Of a DNA stretch of 64,000 nucleotides, positions 22,184 to 34,708 are shown piece by piece. Position 1 is the first letter of the stretch. Each line of letters begins with the position of its first letter. The notes beneath the pieces are model-generated. The model saw nothing but the letters and a program-made list of their open reading frames with translations, searched no databases and was not told the DNA's origin. A program made the position numbers and the translations under genes. The DNA lies in the NCBI GenBank assembly GCA_947561585.1, contig CANNZV010001130.1:1-64000 (forward strand). Reading direction: 5' to 3'. This DNA comes from Caprella mutica. Taxonomy: Eukaryota; Arthropoda; Malacostraca; Amphipoda; Caprellidae.

Positions 22184-24395
22184 ATAAGTAGTCTCAAGGC
22201 TAGGATCAGTAGTCTCAAGGCTAGGATCAGTAGTCTCAAGGCTAGGATCAGTAGTCTCAAGGCTAGGATCAGTAGTCTCAAGGCTAGGATCAGTAGTCTC
22301 AAGGCTAGGATCAGTAGTCTCAAGGCTAGGATCAGTAGTCTCAAGGCTAGGATCAGTAGTCTCAAGGCTAGGATCAGTAGTCTCAAGGCTAGGATCAGTA
22401 GTCTCAAGGCTAGGATCAGTAGTCTCAAGGCTAGGATCAGTAGTTTCAAGGCTAGGATCAGTAGTTTCAAGGCTAGGATCAGTAGTTTCAAGGCTAGGAT
22501 CAGTAGTCTCAAGGCTAGGATCAGTAGTCTCAAGGCTAGGATCAGTAGTCTCAAGGCTAGGATCAGTAGTCTCAAGATTAGGATCAGTTGTCTCAAGATT
22601 AGGATCAGTTGTCTCAAGATTAGGGTCAGTTGTCTCAAGATTAGGGTCAGTTGTCTCAAGATTAGGGTCAGTTGTCTCAAGATTAGGGTCAGTTGTCTCA
22701 AGATTAGGGTCAGTTGTCTCAAGATTAGGGTCAGTTGTCTCAAGATTAGGGTCAGTTGTCTCAAGATTAGGGTCAGTTGTCTCAAGATTAGGGTCAGTTG
22801 TCTCAAGATTAGGGTCAGTTGTCTCAAGATTAGGGTCAGTTGTCTCAAGATTAGGGTCAGTTGTCTCAAGATTAGGGTCAGTTGTCTCAAGATTAGGGTC
22901 AGTTGTCTCAAGATTAGGGTCAGTTGTCTCAAGATAAGGGTCAGTTGTCTCAAGATTAGGGTCAGTTGTCTCAAGATTAGTGTCAGTTGTCTCAAGATTA
23001 GGGTCAGTTGTCTCAAGATTAGGGTCAGTTGTCTCAAGATTAGGGTCAGTTGTCTCAAGATTAGGGTCAGTTGTCTCAAGATTAGGGCAAGTTGTCTCAA
23101 GATTAGGGCAAGTTGTCTCAAGATTAGGGCAAGTTGTCTCAAGATTAGGGCAAGTTGTCTCAAGATTAGGGCAGGTTGTCTCAAGATTAGGGCAAGTTGT
23201 CTCAAGATTAGGGCAGGTTGTCTCAAGACTAGGGCAGGTTGTATCAAGACTAGGGTCAGTTGTCTAAAGACTAGGGTCAGTTGTCTCAAGACTAGGGTCA
23301 GTTGTCTCAAGACTAGGGTCAGTTGTCTCAAGACTAGGGTCAGTTGTCTCAAGACTAGGGTCAGTTGTCTCAAGACTAGGGTCAGTTGTCTCAAGACTAG
23401 GGTCAGTTGTCTCAAGACTAGGGTCAGTTGTCTCAAGACTAGGGTCAGTTGTCTCAAGATTAGGGTCAGTTGTCTCAAGATTAGGGTCAGTTGTCTCAAG
23501 ATTAGGGTCAGTTGTCTCAAGATTAGGGTCAGTTGTCTCAAGATTAGGGTCAGTTGTCTCAAGATTAGGGTCAGTTGTCTCAAGATTAGGGTCAGTTGTC
23601 TCAAGATTAGGGTCAGTTGTCTCAAGATTAGGGTCAGTTGTCTCAAGATTAGGGCAAGTTGTCTCAAGATTAGGGCAAGTTGTCTCAAGATTAGGGCAAG
23701 TTGTCTCAAGATTAGGGCAAGTTGTCTCAAGATTAGGGCAGGTTTTCTCAAGATTAAGGCAGGTTGTCTCAAGATTAAGGCAGGTTGTCTCAAGATTAAG
23801 GCAGGTTGTCTCAAGATTAAGGCAGGTTGTCTTAAGACTAGGGTCGGTTGTCTAAAGACTAGGGTCAGTTGTCTCAAGACTAGGGTCAGTTGTCTCAAGA
23901 CTAGGGTCAGTTGTCTCAAGACTAGGGTCAGTTGTCTCAAGACTAGGGTCAGTTGTCTCAAGACTAGTGTCAGTTGTCTCAAGACTAGGGTCAGTTGTCT
24001 CAAGACTAGGGTCAGTTGTCTCAAGACTAGGGTCAGTTGTCTCAAGACTAGGGTCAGTTGTCTCAAGACTAGGGTCAGTTGTCTCAAGATTAGGGCAAGT
24101 TGTCTCAAGATTAGGGCAAGTTGTCTCAAGATTAGGGCAAGTTGTCTCTAGATCAGGGCAAGTTGTCTCTAGATCAGGGCAAGTTGTCTCTAGATTAGGG
24201 CAAGTTGTCTCTAGATTAGGGCAAGTTGTCTCTAGATTAGGGCAAGTTGTCTCTAGATTAGGGCAAGTTGTGTCTAGATTAGGGCAAGTTGTCTCTAGAT
24301 TAGGGCAAGTTGTCTCTAGATTAGGGCAAGTTGTCTCTAGATTAGGGCAAGTTGTCTCTAGATTAGGGCAAGTTGTCTCTAGATTAGGGCAAGTT
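22184..24395. repeat. 21-bp minisatellite, right block with higher-order structure
   Basis: About 105 units. Zones in order: AAGGCTAGGATCAG (to about 22570), two AAGATTAGGATCAG units, AAGATTAGGGTCAG (to 23080), GGGCAAG (to 23220), AAGACTAGGGTCAG (to 23455), then the series TTAGGGTCAG / GGGCAAG / TTAAGGCAGG / CTAGGGTCAG again (to 24085), and finally TCTAGATTAGGGCAAG. The first 900 bp repeat the order of the left block from 11340 on. Long frames on both strands (up to 718 codons) are artefacts of the 21-bp period. Confidence 0.95.
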
Positions 24396-24746
24396 GACAA
24401 GCTACATCGTGAATACTGTCACTTACCAAGGTATATGACGATAAAGGACAAAATTGTCTCCAAAAAAAGCCTATACGATCCTGTCTACCTAACACAAAAT
24501 CTCTTAAGACCTCGTAGTTGAAGATCATATCTCTAGCATTATCCTCTAAAACTGCAAGTAGCGTTAATAAAATTATAAACTTGGTAAAGGTAAGAAAAGA
24601 CAATCCATAATGAAAATTACAACACGTAAAAACCCAAGAGACGCTACTCTCATTCTCTTCCATTAGCCATATACAGCTTCAGGATAGATCCCCACCAGGC
24701 TTATTAAACAAATTGTAAATAGTCATAATTTGAGGTTCACTATTTA
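24396..24746. other. Short spacer
   Basis: Unique sequence with no supported gene. Confidence 0.4.
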
Positions 24747-24927
24747 GGGTCAGTTACGAATTATCGATATTTCCACATTCTCGATCATAGAAGTAAAAAT
24801 TATAAAATTGAACGTTTTAGATTGGTGACCAATAAAAATAATGTATAGAAAAGTTATATTAAATATATTCGTTTTATAGGTAGTATAATCGAAAATGTGG
24901 AACTGTGCATCAATTTGTAACTTACCC
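24747..24927. mobile_element. MITE, GGGTnAGTTACGAATTATCG family
   Basis: 181 bp. The left end is GGGTCAGTTACGAATTATCG and the right end, reversed, GGGTAAGTTACAAATTGATG; both continue into TTCCACATT(C/T)TCGAT. TA precedes the left end; the right TA has been lost. Four more copies lie at 27421, 27624, 41941 and 49196. A TA duplication fits Tc1/mariner-type mobilisation. Confidence 0.75.
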
Positions 24928-25809
24928 AGCATAGCTGAGTAAATAGTCTCATCGATTACTGAACATGAGACACCAGATTTAACGAATAGAGGGGAAACCT
25001 TAGGAAGGGAATAACTTCATTCATTCTTCTCGTCCATTTTCCTATTCCTCGCACCCACAGTCCGACCACAGAGTAGATCTCTGAAGTTGTAAAGCCATTC
25101 TCCCATAAGATGTCCGTCTCAAAGTATCTGTAATTGAAATTGGCTTAGCTATTATTCTGCAAAAATTAAAGTGATGTAGCAGCTGCAAATAAATAGTATT
25201 GGATAAAATTAAAATAATTAAGAATAGAATAGACTTTAACCCTATTATTAGTTAAAAGAACACTAATGCTCTGAAATTAAAATAAAGTATGTATCCATAG
25301 ATTATTGCATGCAGGATGCATATTAGAAGTAGCATTCGAAAGTTTGGCCTCATTCAAGAACCAATGAATAATTAATTGGTGTCTAAATATATTACTAAAT
25401 TATCTGAAAGATTGAACTATGATTTCAAAAAAAAAAATTAATAAATTTTTAGATATTGCTAATCAACTAGATATTATTAATGAATTATTCATACGAATAT
25501 AATTGCTACAATACTCACCTAGCTTTTTCGATCAAGATTGTCCAAAAAATATTAATATTTCGTATTTTCTGTAGGTAGCTACTGTGACATGCTTCCTTAT
25601 TTCTTTTTCGATTTACATCAGTGAAGAGAACCCAATTTGCTATGAAGTATGAACATCGTTATTCGTCATTTAAGAGTAGAAGAGCTGGAACTGTAAGAGA
25701 GGGGTATACAATGAGATTACAATTGCATGAGCTGTATTGGCTATTATGATTTAAGCTAGTAATTATCCCGTTATAAATAACGGGTTTTTAATGGAAAACG
25801 GAAATTGAG
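24928..25809. other. AT-rich spacer with a small palindrome
   Basis: No gene seen. CCCGTTATAAATAACGGG at 25767-25784 is a perfect hairpin stem in front of the tandem array; a close variant, CCCCCGTTATAAATGATGGG, lies at about 1995-2014. Confidence 0.45.
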
Positions 25810-27055
25810 TGTTTCCGTAAAATAGTTTTGTAAAATTTTGAGTTTCCGGAAAATTTGAGTTTTGGGAAGAATTTTGAGATTTTGGGAAGAATTTTGAGTT
25901 TTTGGGAGAATTTTGAGTTTTTGGGAGGATTTTGAGTTTTTGGGAGGATTTTGAGTTTTTGGAAGAATTTTGACTTTTTGGAAGAATTTTGAGTTTTGGA
26001 AGAATTTTGAGTTTTGAGAGAATTTTGAGTTTTGGGAGAATTTTGAGTTTTTGGAAGTATTGAGTATGTTTTCGAAAAATTTTATGTTTTCGAAAAATTT
26101 AATGTTTTCGAAAAATTTAATGTTTTCGAAAAATTTAATGTTTTCGAAAAATGTAATGTTTTCGAAAAATGTAATGTTTTCGAAAAATTTAATGTTTACA
26201 AAAAATTTAATGTTTTCGAAAAATTTAATGTTTTCGAAAAATTTAATGTTTTCGAAAAATTTAATGTTTTCGAAAAATTTAATGTTTTCGAAAAATTTAA
26301 TGTTTTCGAAAAATTTAATGTTTTCGAAAAATTTAGTGTTTACGAAAAATTTAATGCTTTCGGAAAATTTAATGCTTTCGGAAAATTTAATGCTTTCGGA
26401 AAATTTAATGCTTTCGGAAAATTTAATGCTTTCGGAAAATTTATGTTTTCGGAAAATTTAATGTTTTCGGAAAATTTATGTTTTCGGAAAATTTATGTTT
26501 TCGGAAAATTTATGTTTTCGGAAAATTTATGTTTTCGGAAAATTTAATGTATTAGGAAAATTAAATATTTTAGAAAAATTAAATATTTTAGGAAAATTAA
26601 ATATTTTAGGAAAATTAAATATTTTAGGAAAATTAAATATTTTAGGAAAATTAAATATTTTAGGAAAATTAAATATTTTAGGAAAATTAAATATTTTAGG
26701 AAAATTAAATATTTTAGGAAAATTAAATATTTTAGGAAAATTTGGTAGTCTTCGGAAAATTTGGTAGTCTTCGGAAAATTTGGTAGTCTTCGGAAAATTT
26801 GGTAGTCTTCGGAAAATTTGGTAGTCTTCGGAAAATTTGGTAGTCTTCGGAAAATTTGGTAGTCTTCGGAAAATTTGGTAGTCTTCGGAAAATTTGGTAG
26901 TCTTCGGAAAATTTGGTAGTCTTCGGAAAATTTGGTAGTCTTCGGAAAATTTGGTAGTCTTCGGAAAATTTGGTAGTCTTCGGAAAATTTGGTAGTTTTC
27001 GGAAAATTTGGTAGTTTGCGGAAAATTTTGGAATATTTGGAAGATATCTAGTATA
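25810..27055. repeat. Zoned 18/19-bp minisatellite
   Basis: One continuous array in four zones: GAATTTTGAGTTTTTGGGA (to about 26050), TTTTCGAAAAATTTAATG (to 26440, drifting to TTTCGGAAAATTTATG), TTAGGAAAATTAAATATT (to 26740), and 19-bp TAGTCTTCGGAAAATTTGG (to 27020). All share a GAAAATTT kernel. Frames in it are not genes. Confidence 0.92.
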
Positions 27056-27420
27056 AGAAAACTGAGTTCTATAAAAAAAATTCTTGAGCATGATGTATTT
27101 ATAAAAACACAATGCTCTTTATTATGGGGAGGGATAATATTAACAATAGCTATAAATTATAATAGATACATTTCAATTCAAATCATGACTCATGCATTAT
27201 TAGAAATAGAGTTATCAAAAAGTTGCCCTGAAGTGGGTCAATTCAATCACAGTTATACCTATCAGCAGGTCATTTTGCTAGGTACTCATTCTATCACCTC
27301 ATTAATTATTACTTTTATTTTACCTATCAGTTGACAGTAGAAAAAACTATTGGCAAGACTGATGACTTTATAATTTATAGGCATGAATAATGATGAATTG
27401 TCATAGCTATTTTGATATTA
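27056..27420. other. Short spacer
   Basis: A 108-codon plus-strand frame (27008-27334) runs out of the array into this region, but shows no domain; unsupported. Confidence 0.4.
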
Positions 27421-27924
27421 GGGCAAATTACGAATTATCGGTCAGTTCCACATCTTCGGTCATAGACTCAGAAGAGAAAACGATTTAGGTACATGGGTAG
27501 TACGGTACCTAACAAGAATTAATTAGCCTAATGTTTAAATAATTTATATCAAAGATATGACACCGTTACCATCCATAATACATTAATAAATACAAGAATT
27601 CAATAATAATTAATAGGAACCTAGGGTAGGTAAGTTTCGAATAATCGGACAGTTTCACAATCACATTATTGGTCATATAAGAAAAAATATATAAAAGTTA
27701 TTACTTTTATTGGCATCCATGATACCTTAAGGTATCATGGATACCAATAAAAATAAATTTCCGATTAGGTACTACCTATATAGTTTTTTCTTATATGACT
27801 GAACATGTGAAACCGACCGACAAAGCGTAACTTACCCTATCTATAGTCTAGAGATAGGTAGCTCCTAGTATAGTTTTTCATATGATCGAAGATATGGAAC
27901 TGACCGATAATTCGTAACTAGCCC
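27421..27924. mobile_element. TA-flanked MITE (outer of a nested pair)
   Basis: The ends are GGGCAAATTACGAATTATCG and, reversed, GGGCTAGTTACGAATTATCG. TA lies on both sides (27419-27420 and 27925-27926). Without the inner insertion it would be about 290 bp. Confidence 0.8.
27624..27837. mobile_element. TA-flanked MITE nested in the same family
   Basis: 214 bp, with ends GGGTAGGTAAGTTTCGAATA and, reversed, GGGTAAGTTACGCTTTGTCG. TA lies on both sides (27622-27623 and 27838-27839). Its centre is an inverted pair, CATGATACCTTAAGGTATCATG, so the whole element is close to a perfect hairpin. Confidence 0.8.
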
Positions 27925-29073
27925 TAGTACAAAGGTAACTAAGCTTACCTAAACAATAATAAAGATACCTAAGCCAATATAACTGTAAGAGAGTAAAATT
28001 AATAACATATCTACACATAGGTACTACGTACCAAGGTAGGTACTATTGCAACATGTATTCATTGTTTATTAAGATACTAGATTGCTCGAGATCATGTGCC
28101 TACGGACCTAATTTAGTAAAACGATATAGGAATTTGATTAAACTACCTATTTAATTTGATGATACCTAAGTAGTTATACCTATACTTACAGTTAATGATA
28201 TCAGAGTAGTTCTGTCACAATAGCCAATAAGAATCATCTTTGTAGTTTGGTGGTAGCCTGTGTAAATAGTGTAATATTCACTAGCTACTGCTGCAATATG
28301 GCTAACTTCCGATTGGGTATCAGGAAGCCATCTAGCGGACAACTGCTGTTCAATATGGCGGAGACACTTATTTCACGGGCACGTTTTTGAAAGTAAAATC
28401 TTTACCATTCTACCTATTTTCAATAGCGTTGAATGTAGCTACTATAATTCTCTAAGTGAACTGAAAATAATTGTTTTTTCAATAGTATTTGTTCCATATT
28501 TGACGAAAGGAGCAAACAATTTCGATTCATTAATTGCACAACAATTCGCTCAACCACTCGCTGTGAAATATAAAATAGAACTGATCATGTTTCAACTGTT
28601 TCAGATGAACTTTTACTTGACAGAGGCAAATCATGTGCTTAGTGTACGTGACGTCATCAAGGCAGTACTATTAAATAGAAAATTAGAGACTTATGTGATT
28701 AAATAATAAACTAAATATATTATTGCATTCATATATTGACCACAAATTGAAATTATTATGATTTGACGCATTTTAGTTACTTTAAATTTGACTTTTGAGT
28801 GTTGCTGTGATGACGTCACGCACACTGCAAAACTCAACGAATATCAGAAATGGCTTAGCCTCGCACGGGGTTTAAATATAATTCACAAGATATAAAAAGA
28901 TGATTTAAACTTTAAGAAATTGATTATCTCATATCGAAAGTTTTTAATATATGATTATAACATTAACATTACACCAGAATAATTTTAATAAATCCTCCTT
29001 AATTGTTTTATATATTCATATTCAGTAAATTTTTTTTATATATTTAAATTCAGTAGTCAACACCCCTTGCAAG
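27925..29073. other. AT-rich spacer
   Basis: No gene recognised. A 68-codon frame at 28500-28706 has no known domain. Two CAATATGGC-containing segments near 28300-28360 repeat each other. Confidence 0.4.
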
Positions 29074-29221
29074 TCTAGGTAGCAATAATATTGATTAATT
29101 AGAATTCTGAATTAAAAATCCTTGGGAATATTCAAGAAATATTCCCTGAACATAATATTTTCAAACTATCTTCTATAATTTAATGGAATGTTGTGGGAAC
29201 ACTCTTGGATTATCGGATAAC

Positions 29222-29430
29222 ACTTTAAATATTACAAATATTATAAATATTACAAATATTACAATATTACAAATATTACAAATATTACAAATATTACAAA
29301 TATTACAAATATTACAAATATTACAAATATTACAAATATTACAAATATTACAAATATTACAAATATTACAATATTACAAATATTACAAATATTACGAATA
29401 TTACAAATATTACAAATATTCTTATAATTA
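29222..29430. repeat. 9-bp minisatellite (TTACAAATA)n
   Basis: About 22 copies of TTACAAATA with few changes. Confidence 0.9.
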
Positions 29431-29499
29431 CAAATAATACTTGCAAAGTATTAAAGAAAAAACCTCTGAACATAACTATATGCATACAATATTCTACAA

Positions 29500-31400
29500 T
29501 ATAATGGAATGTAGAACATTCCTGGATTATCGGTAAAACTTAAAATAATTCTATTGTTTTACCGATAATTCAGGAATGTTCCCTGAACATTCCATTTAAT
29601 TATAGAAGATCGTATGAATATGCTAATATTGAGGGAATATTCCTTTGGTACTCAAATGATATACTAAAATGTTAGAATTATTTAAAGTATCTTCTGATAA
29701 TCCAGGAATATTCCTTGAAGATTCCATTTACTAGTAGAATATTGTTTGCATCTATACTTATGTTATGGAAATTCTCCTCAAGAAATCCATTTATTTAGTT
29801 TAATCATTTGAGGTATTCTCCGATAATCCACGAATATTCAATAAAAATTCCACTTAATTGTAAAATATAGAATAAATAAACTTATATTCAGGGAATATTC
29901 CTTGAATATTCAATTGAAATTGTTGATTATTAGAATTATTTAAAGTATTATCCGATAATCCAAGAGTGTTCCATAAACATTCCATTAAATTGTTCGAAAA
30001 TCTTATGTTCAGGGAATATTCCTTGAATACTCTCAGGGAAGAGTTTAATGTTTAGAATTATTTTCAGTTTTTCCAATAATCCAGGAATGTTCCCTGAATA
30101 ATCCATTAAATTGTAGAATATAGTTCGAAAATCATATGTTCAGGAAATATTCTTTTAATATTCCCAAGGAAGAGATGAATGTTTAGAATTATTTTCACTT
30201 TTTCCAATAATCCAGGAATGTTCCCTAAATATTCCATTAAATTGTAGAAAATAGTTTGAAAATCTTATGTTCTTGGAATATTCCTTGAATACTCCCAAGG
30301 AAGAGAAGAATGTTTATAATTATTTAAAGTATTATCCGATAATCCAGGGATGTTCCCTAAACATTCCATTAAATTGTAGAAAATAGGTTGAAAATCTTAT
30401 GTTCAGGGAATATTCCTTGAATACTCCCAAGGAAGAGATGGGTGTTTAGAATTATTTAAAGTATTATCCGATAATCCAGGGATGTTCCCTGAACATTTCA
30501 TTAAATTGTAGAAGATAGTTCGAAAATCTTACGTTCAGGGAATATTCCTTGAATACTCCCATGGAAGAGATGAATATTTAGATTTATTTTCAGTTTCTCC
30601 AATATTCCAGGAATGTTCCCTAAATATTCCATTAAATTGTAGAAGATAGTTCGAAAATCTTATGTTCAGGGAATATTCCTCGAATACTCCCAAGGAAGAG
30701 ATGAATGTTTAGAATTATTTTCAGTTTTTCTGATAATCAAGGAATGTTCCCTAAATATTCCATTTAATTGTAGAAGATAGTTCGAAAACCATTTGTTTCA
30801 GGGAATATTCCTTGAATACTCCCATGGAAGAGATGAATGTTTAGAAGTATTTAAAAAGGAAGAGATGAATGTTTAGAATTATTTTCAGTTTTTCCAATAA
30901 TCCAGGAATGTTCCCTAAATATTCCATTAAATTTTAGAAGATAGTTTGAAAATCTTATGTTCAGGGAATATTCCTTGAATACTCCCAAGGAAGAGAAGAA
31001 TATTTAGGATTATTTGAAGTATTATCCGATAATCCAGGAATGTTCCCTAAACATTTCATTGAATTGTAGAAGATAGGTTGAAAATCTTATGTTCAGGGAA
31101 TATTCCTTGAATACTCCCTAGGAAGAGATGAATGCTTATAATTATTTAAAGTATCATCCGATAATCCAGGAATGTTCCCTAAACATTCCATTAAATTGTA
31201 GAAGATAGTTCGAAAATTTCATGTTCAGGGAATATTCCTTGAATACTCCCATGGAAGAGATGAATGTTTAGGATTATCTTCAATTTTTCCAATAATCCAG
31301 GAATGTTCCCTAAATATTTCATTAAATTGTAGAAGATAGTATGAATAAACATATGTTCAGGGAATATCCCTCGAATACTCCATTGAAATACTTTATTGGT
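29500..31400. repeat. 131-bp tandem repeat with GGAATATTCC palindromes
   Basis: Around 14 imperfect units spaced 131-132 bp (for example GTTCAGGGAATATTCC at 30401, 30533, 30664 and 30795). Each unit holds two near-palindromes, AGGAATGTTCCCT and AGGGAATATTCCTT, joined by AT-rich linkers. Confidence 0.85.
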
Positions 31401-31697
31401 AGAATTATGTAAAGGTTGGTCAATATTCAGGGAATGTTCCCTGAATATTCCATAAAAGATTCGAAAATGGAATAAATTTACTGATGTTCAGCGAGTATTC
31501 CCTGAACATTCATAAAAATGAATTTACATGTTATGAATTTAATGAGCTTGATGGAACATTCCCTGAATATTCAATTGGAATTATATTCCATTCTTATGTT
31601 CCAGGAAGATTCCGGGAGCATCAGTATGAAATGTGGGAATATTGGGGGACAGTAAATCCGAATGGAACATTCCCGGAATATTCAAATGTTACCTGGG

Positions 31698-32296
31698 TTA
31701 TTCGCTATACAGTCGTTCATTCTAGTGAGAAGAGAGTCTTAGCCCTCTAACTCCCAACGTGCTCTGGAGATGACATTAGCAACCATCAAATAATATCTAA
31801 ATTCATTCCATATAATCACATTCTAGCAATAAGAAGCGTTCAAATATATGTAAGCTACGTCACATAATGAAATCGATATTTTAAACCACTCAAATAAAAA
31901 TAAAAAATGATTTCTTTAACGTATTCTTCATCGAAAAGGTTATATATCTAACATGGTTCTATCAAAAAAAATTGGACATCAACATGTCTTGGGTGTTAAA
32001 AGATTAAGTATGAGATTATGTGCAAAAGTAATTCGAGTAATCAGGAAAAACATTTTAGATATATATTTTTCTTCTGTTCCACCAGTGACCCGTTGGATGC
32101 TTTATGAATAATAGATGAATTTTTCAGTTGTATTTATAATGTTTTCAGTTGTATCAATACTAAATGTGTTTTGTATGAAGAGTTTAGATAATTGTCTAAC
32201 TAATCATATCCCCTTTCTGACCTACCTCACAATAATTACTGCTGCATGTTAACTGTTCAGTAGCACATTCCCTTTGTCACAATTTGTTTTCTGTGC
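31698..32296. other. AT-rich spacer
   Basis: Nothing recognised. Confidence 0.4.
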
Positions 32297-32530
32297 TGAC
32301 AGATTATGGAGCTGAAAATTTTGAGACTGGTAGATGATAGAGCCGAAGGTCATGTATGGTACTGGCAGATGTTGGAGCTGAAGAGTATGAAACAGGCAGA
32401 TGATGGAGCTGAAGGGCATGTATGGTACTGGCAGAAAGGGTTTAGTACTGTCAGATGATGTAGCTGAAAGTCATGTATGATACTGTAGATAATGGAGGTG
32501 AATGATAAGTTTCTGGCAGATGATGGATAT
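32297..32530. repeat. Degenerate tandem repeat, about 33-36 bp
   Basis: Six or seven imperfect units of the form ACTGGCAGATGATGGAGCTG followed by AAGGTCATGTATGGT. Confidence 0.75.
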
Positions 32531-33958
32531 AAGGGTTAGGTATATTTACGTAGATATGTTCTAACAGATCATATACATTTAGAAAAAAAATGTATGATGT
32601 GATCCATTTACGGATTATTTGTTACAATCCTGATTCACATAATCAATATCAGATAAGCCTCAAATGAGTGTAACAATTCATCAAAGAGAAGATATAGACT
32701 TACGAACTTTTGCATGTAGTAAGTAGTCCAAAAGCCACTTACTTCATCGACAAGGATTACTGGCAATTAAGGGGATCGTTCAGTGTATTTTGGCATTTTT
32801 TACCGATTTTTTTTACTTTAGTTCTCCAGTAAACATTCTAAAGAAAACATACAAGAAGTTTCATACTGATGTGACAAACTATAAATCTGTGCGGGGGAAT
32901 GACTAATGGAGTGGTTGAAAAATAGGATGAGCCACAGAAACCCCCCACTCTCCTGCTAAAATGAACTTAGCCTCCCATTTTTGGTAGATGGCTTCGTCGT
33001 TGCCTCGGGGGACTTATGAGTTCTCTGCAGGGACGAGAAACTCCGTTTTTTGTTTATATTTTATATTTTTTTGTGTTTTTTTTTATTATGGACATTTTTT
33101 TCGTTTACTTCATCATCTCGGTAACTTTTTTACTCAAATCGTACTCACGCCAAGTCTATAGACTCAATGAGGGTTGATCCTACAAGAAAATTTATAGATG
33201 CTATTCTGCTCGGGTCGAAATTCCGACGATCGTCTAGAGGTCTTTTTTTTTGAATTTCGATCTCTAACTTAATTTATTTAGGAAATAAAAAAAGTGGAAA
33301 AAAGTAAAAAAAAAAGAGAATCAAATGAGATAACATAATATCTAGATCAAAATTTAAAAAAAAGGCTCTCCAGACGATCTTATGAATGTCCAGCTAAGCA
33401 TATTATCTTCTCTAAAAAATTTTTTAGATCGCCATTAGTTCAATACTTTTCATTGGGACCATATTAAGAGGGGAATTAAGTCAATTGAAATTTTATCCTT
33501 ATCCAGCTAAACATAATTCTATAATTTATTCTCTAGGACCAACCCCCATTGAGTCTAAAGACTTTTCATGTGAGGGGTGGGGGGGGGGGGTGGTGTTTTT
33601 ACAGTACCCACGGGTGAGAGGGGCACCAAAAAGAAAAATTTACATTAGCAACATCAAAGCTTTGGAGCATTTAACACCTTATTTCAAATCTCAGTTCAAT
33701 CGGAAGAGTATTATTGGTAGCTATCAAAACCAAAAAACGATCCTCTCAATTAATGTGTATTAGGGTGACATTAAAAAGTCGATGTTTTTATTTTTAGATG
33801 GCCATTAGTTCAATACTTGTCATTTGGACCATATTTAGAGGGGTCTTAAGTCAATTGAAATTTTATCCCTATATATGAACTACATGAAATAGGAGGAGCC
33901 TAAAAACGTGTAGACTTTGTTCTACATCCGGCAGAAAGTCACCTGATGCGATGGGCCT
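32531..33958. other. Spacer with an 80-bp direct duplication
   Basis: 33423-33505 and 33789-33871 are near-identical (GCCATTAGTTCAATACTT through TCAATTGAAATTTTATCC). A G-run of about 11 lies at 33578-33590. No gene is supported. Confidence 0.45.
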
Positions 33959-34708
33959 GGCCACAGTATAAAGATTAGGGGAGTAGACCAATCTCATATG
34001 TGAGACATCTTTTTAAAACTGACCAATAGCGTTGCAGAAGAGACCGGTGGTGCGTGACGTAATGAGCGGGAAGGAAAATTCACTACCGTTTACTATGTAG
34101 TATTGGTATTTTAACTTAATATAAACTGTATGAAAGTTTAATTTTAATTTAATAAGATAATTACTAGGGTTGTGACAATACGTGTTTTAAATCATATACC
34201 TTAAGAATATCATACGAAAACTCAATCAGTTTATAATATTTTCAGGATCTATGATTCAATCCCTATCAAAAACTCAAGTTTAAGAGAAACCTCAGCTTAG
34301 TTTTGAATGGATTTAAAATCTGGATGAATTGCCATCTTGATTCTTGCGAAATCGTCTCCACTTCCATAGCAATTTATTATAATGGTTGTTGATTACAACT
34401 AATTTCTATCCAATCTTTGTAATCGTGTCTCCTAAAATTGTTTAAAACAAATTACAACTATTTTCTGTTGTATTCTCAATATCTTTGAACATTTATTAAC
34501 CTTCCTATCAAGCGCGTTTGCCACAATGCCATTGTTAATTTGATTGTATGATTGTATCTAGAGATCCCCATGAGTTGTCTTCACTTTTCACAATCATGTG
34601 ACTGTTGGGAGTCGCTGATTGGTTTAAGATTGTTGACGTCAATCAGCATCCACTTCAAAAATAATAACACACAACTAGGCTACTCCCCCTAATCTTTATA
34701 CTGTGGCC
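33959..34708. mobile_element. MITE with GGCCACAGTATAAAGATTAG ends
   Basis: 750 bp. Left GGCCACAGTATAAAGATTAG plus GGGAGTAG; right, reversed, the same with one extra G. The inverted repeats are about 28 bp and nearly perfect. No clear target duplication; superfamily open. Confidence 0.75.

Larger units (their letters stand above)
29074..31697. mobile_element. CCCAGGTAACA-ended element made of tandem repeats
   Basis: The right end, reversed, reads CCCAGGTAACATTTGAATAT, the terminal sequence of the 9547 element. The left end, TCTAGGTAGCAAT, is a weak match and is the least certain boundary. The inside is a 9-bp array followed by about 14 units of 131 bp. The last 240 bp (31460-31697) reappear at 39379-39617. 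There is no coding capacity. Confidence 0.55.

Noticed and set aside
11174..24395. TTAGG/TTAGGG in the 21-bp units as a telomeric signal
   Set aside because: TTAGG is the insect telomere repeat, but here it occurs once per 21 bp within a longer unit and drifts freely (CTAGG, TTAAGG); a chance resemblance.
22126..24521. Very long open frames (up to 718 and 667 codons) on both strands
   Set aside because: They follow from a 21-bp repeat, which keeps any stop-free frame open; all frames are open on both strands and they encode only 7-residue repeats. One starts inside the LTR.
28500..28706. 68-codon frame
   Set aside because: No domain, no splice context and no second copy; about the length expected by chance.
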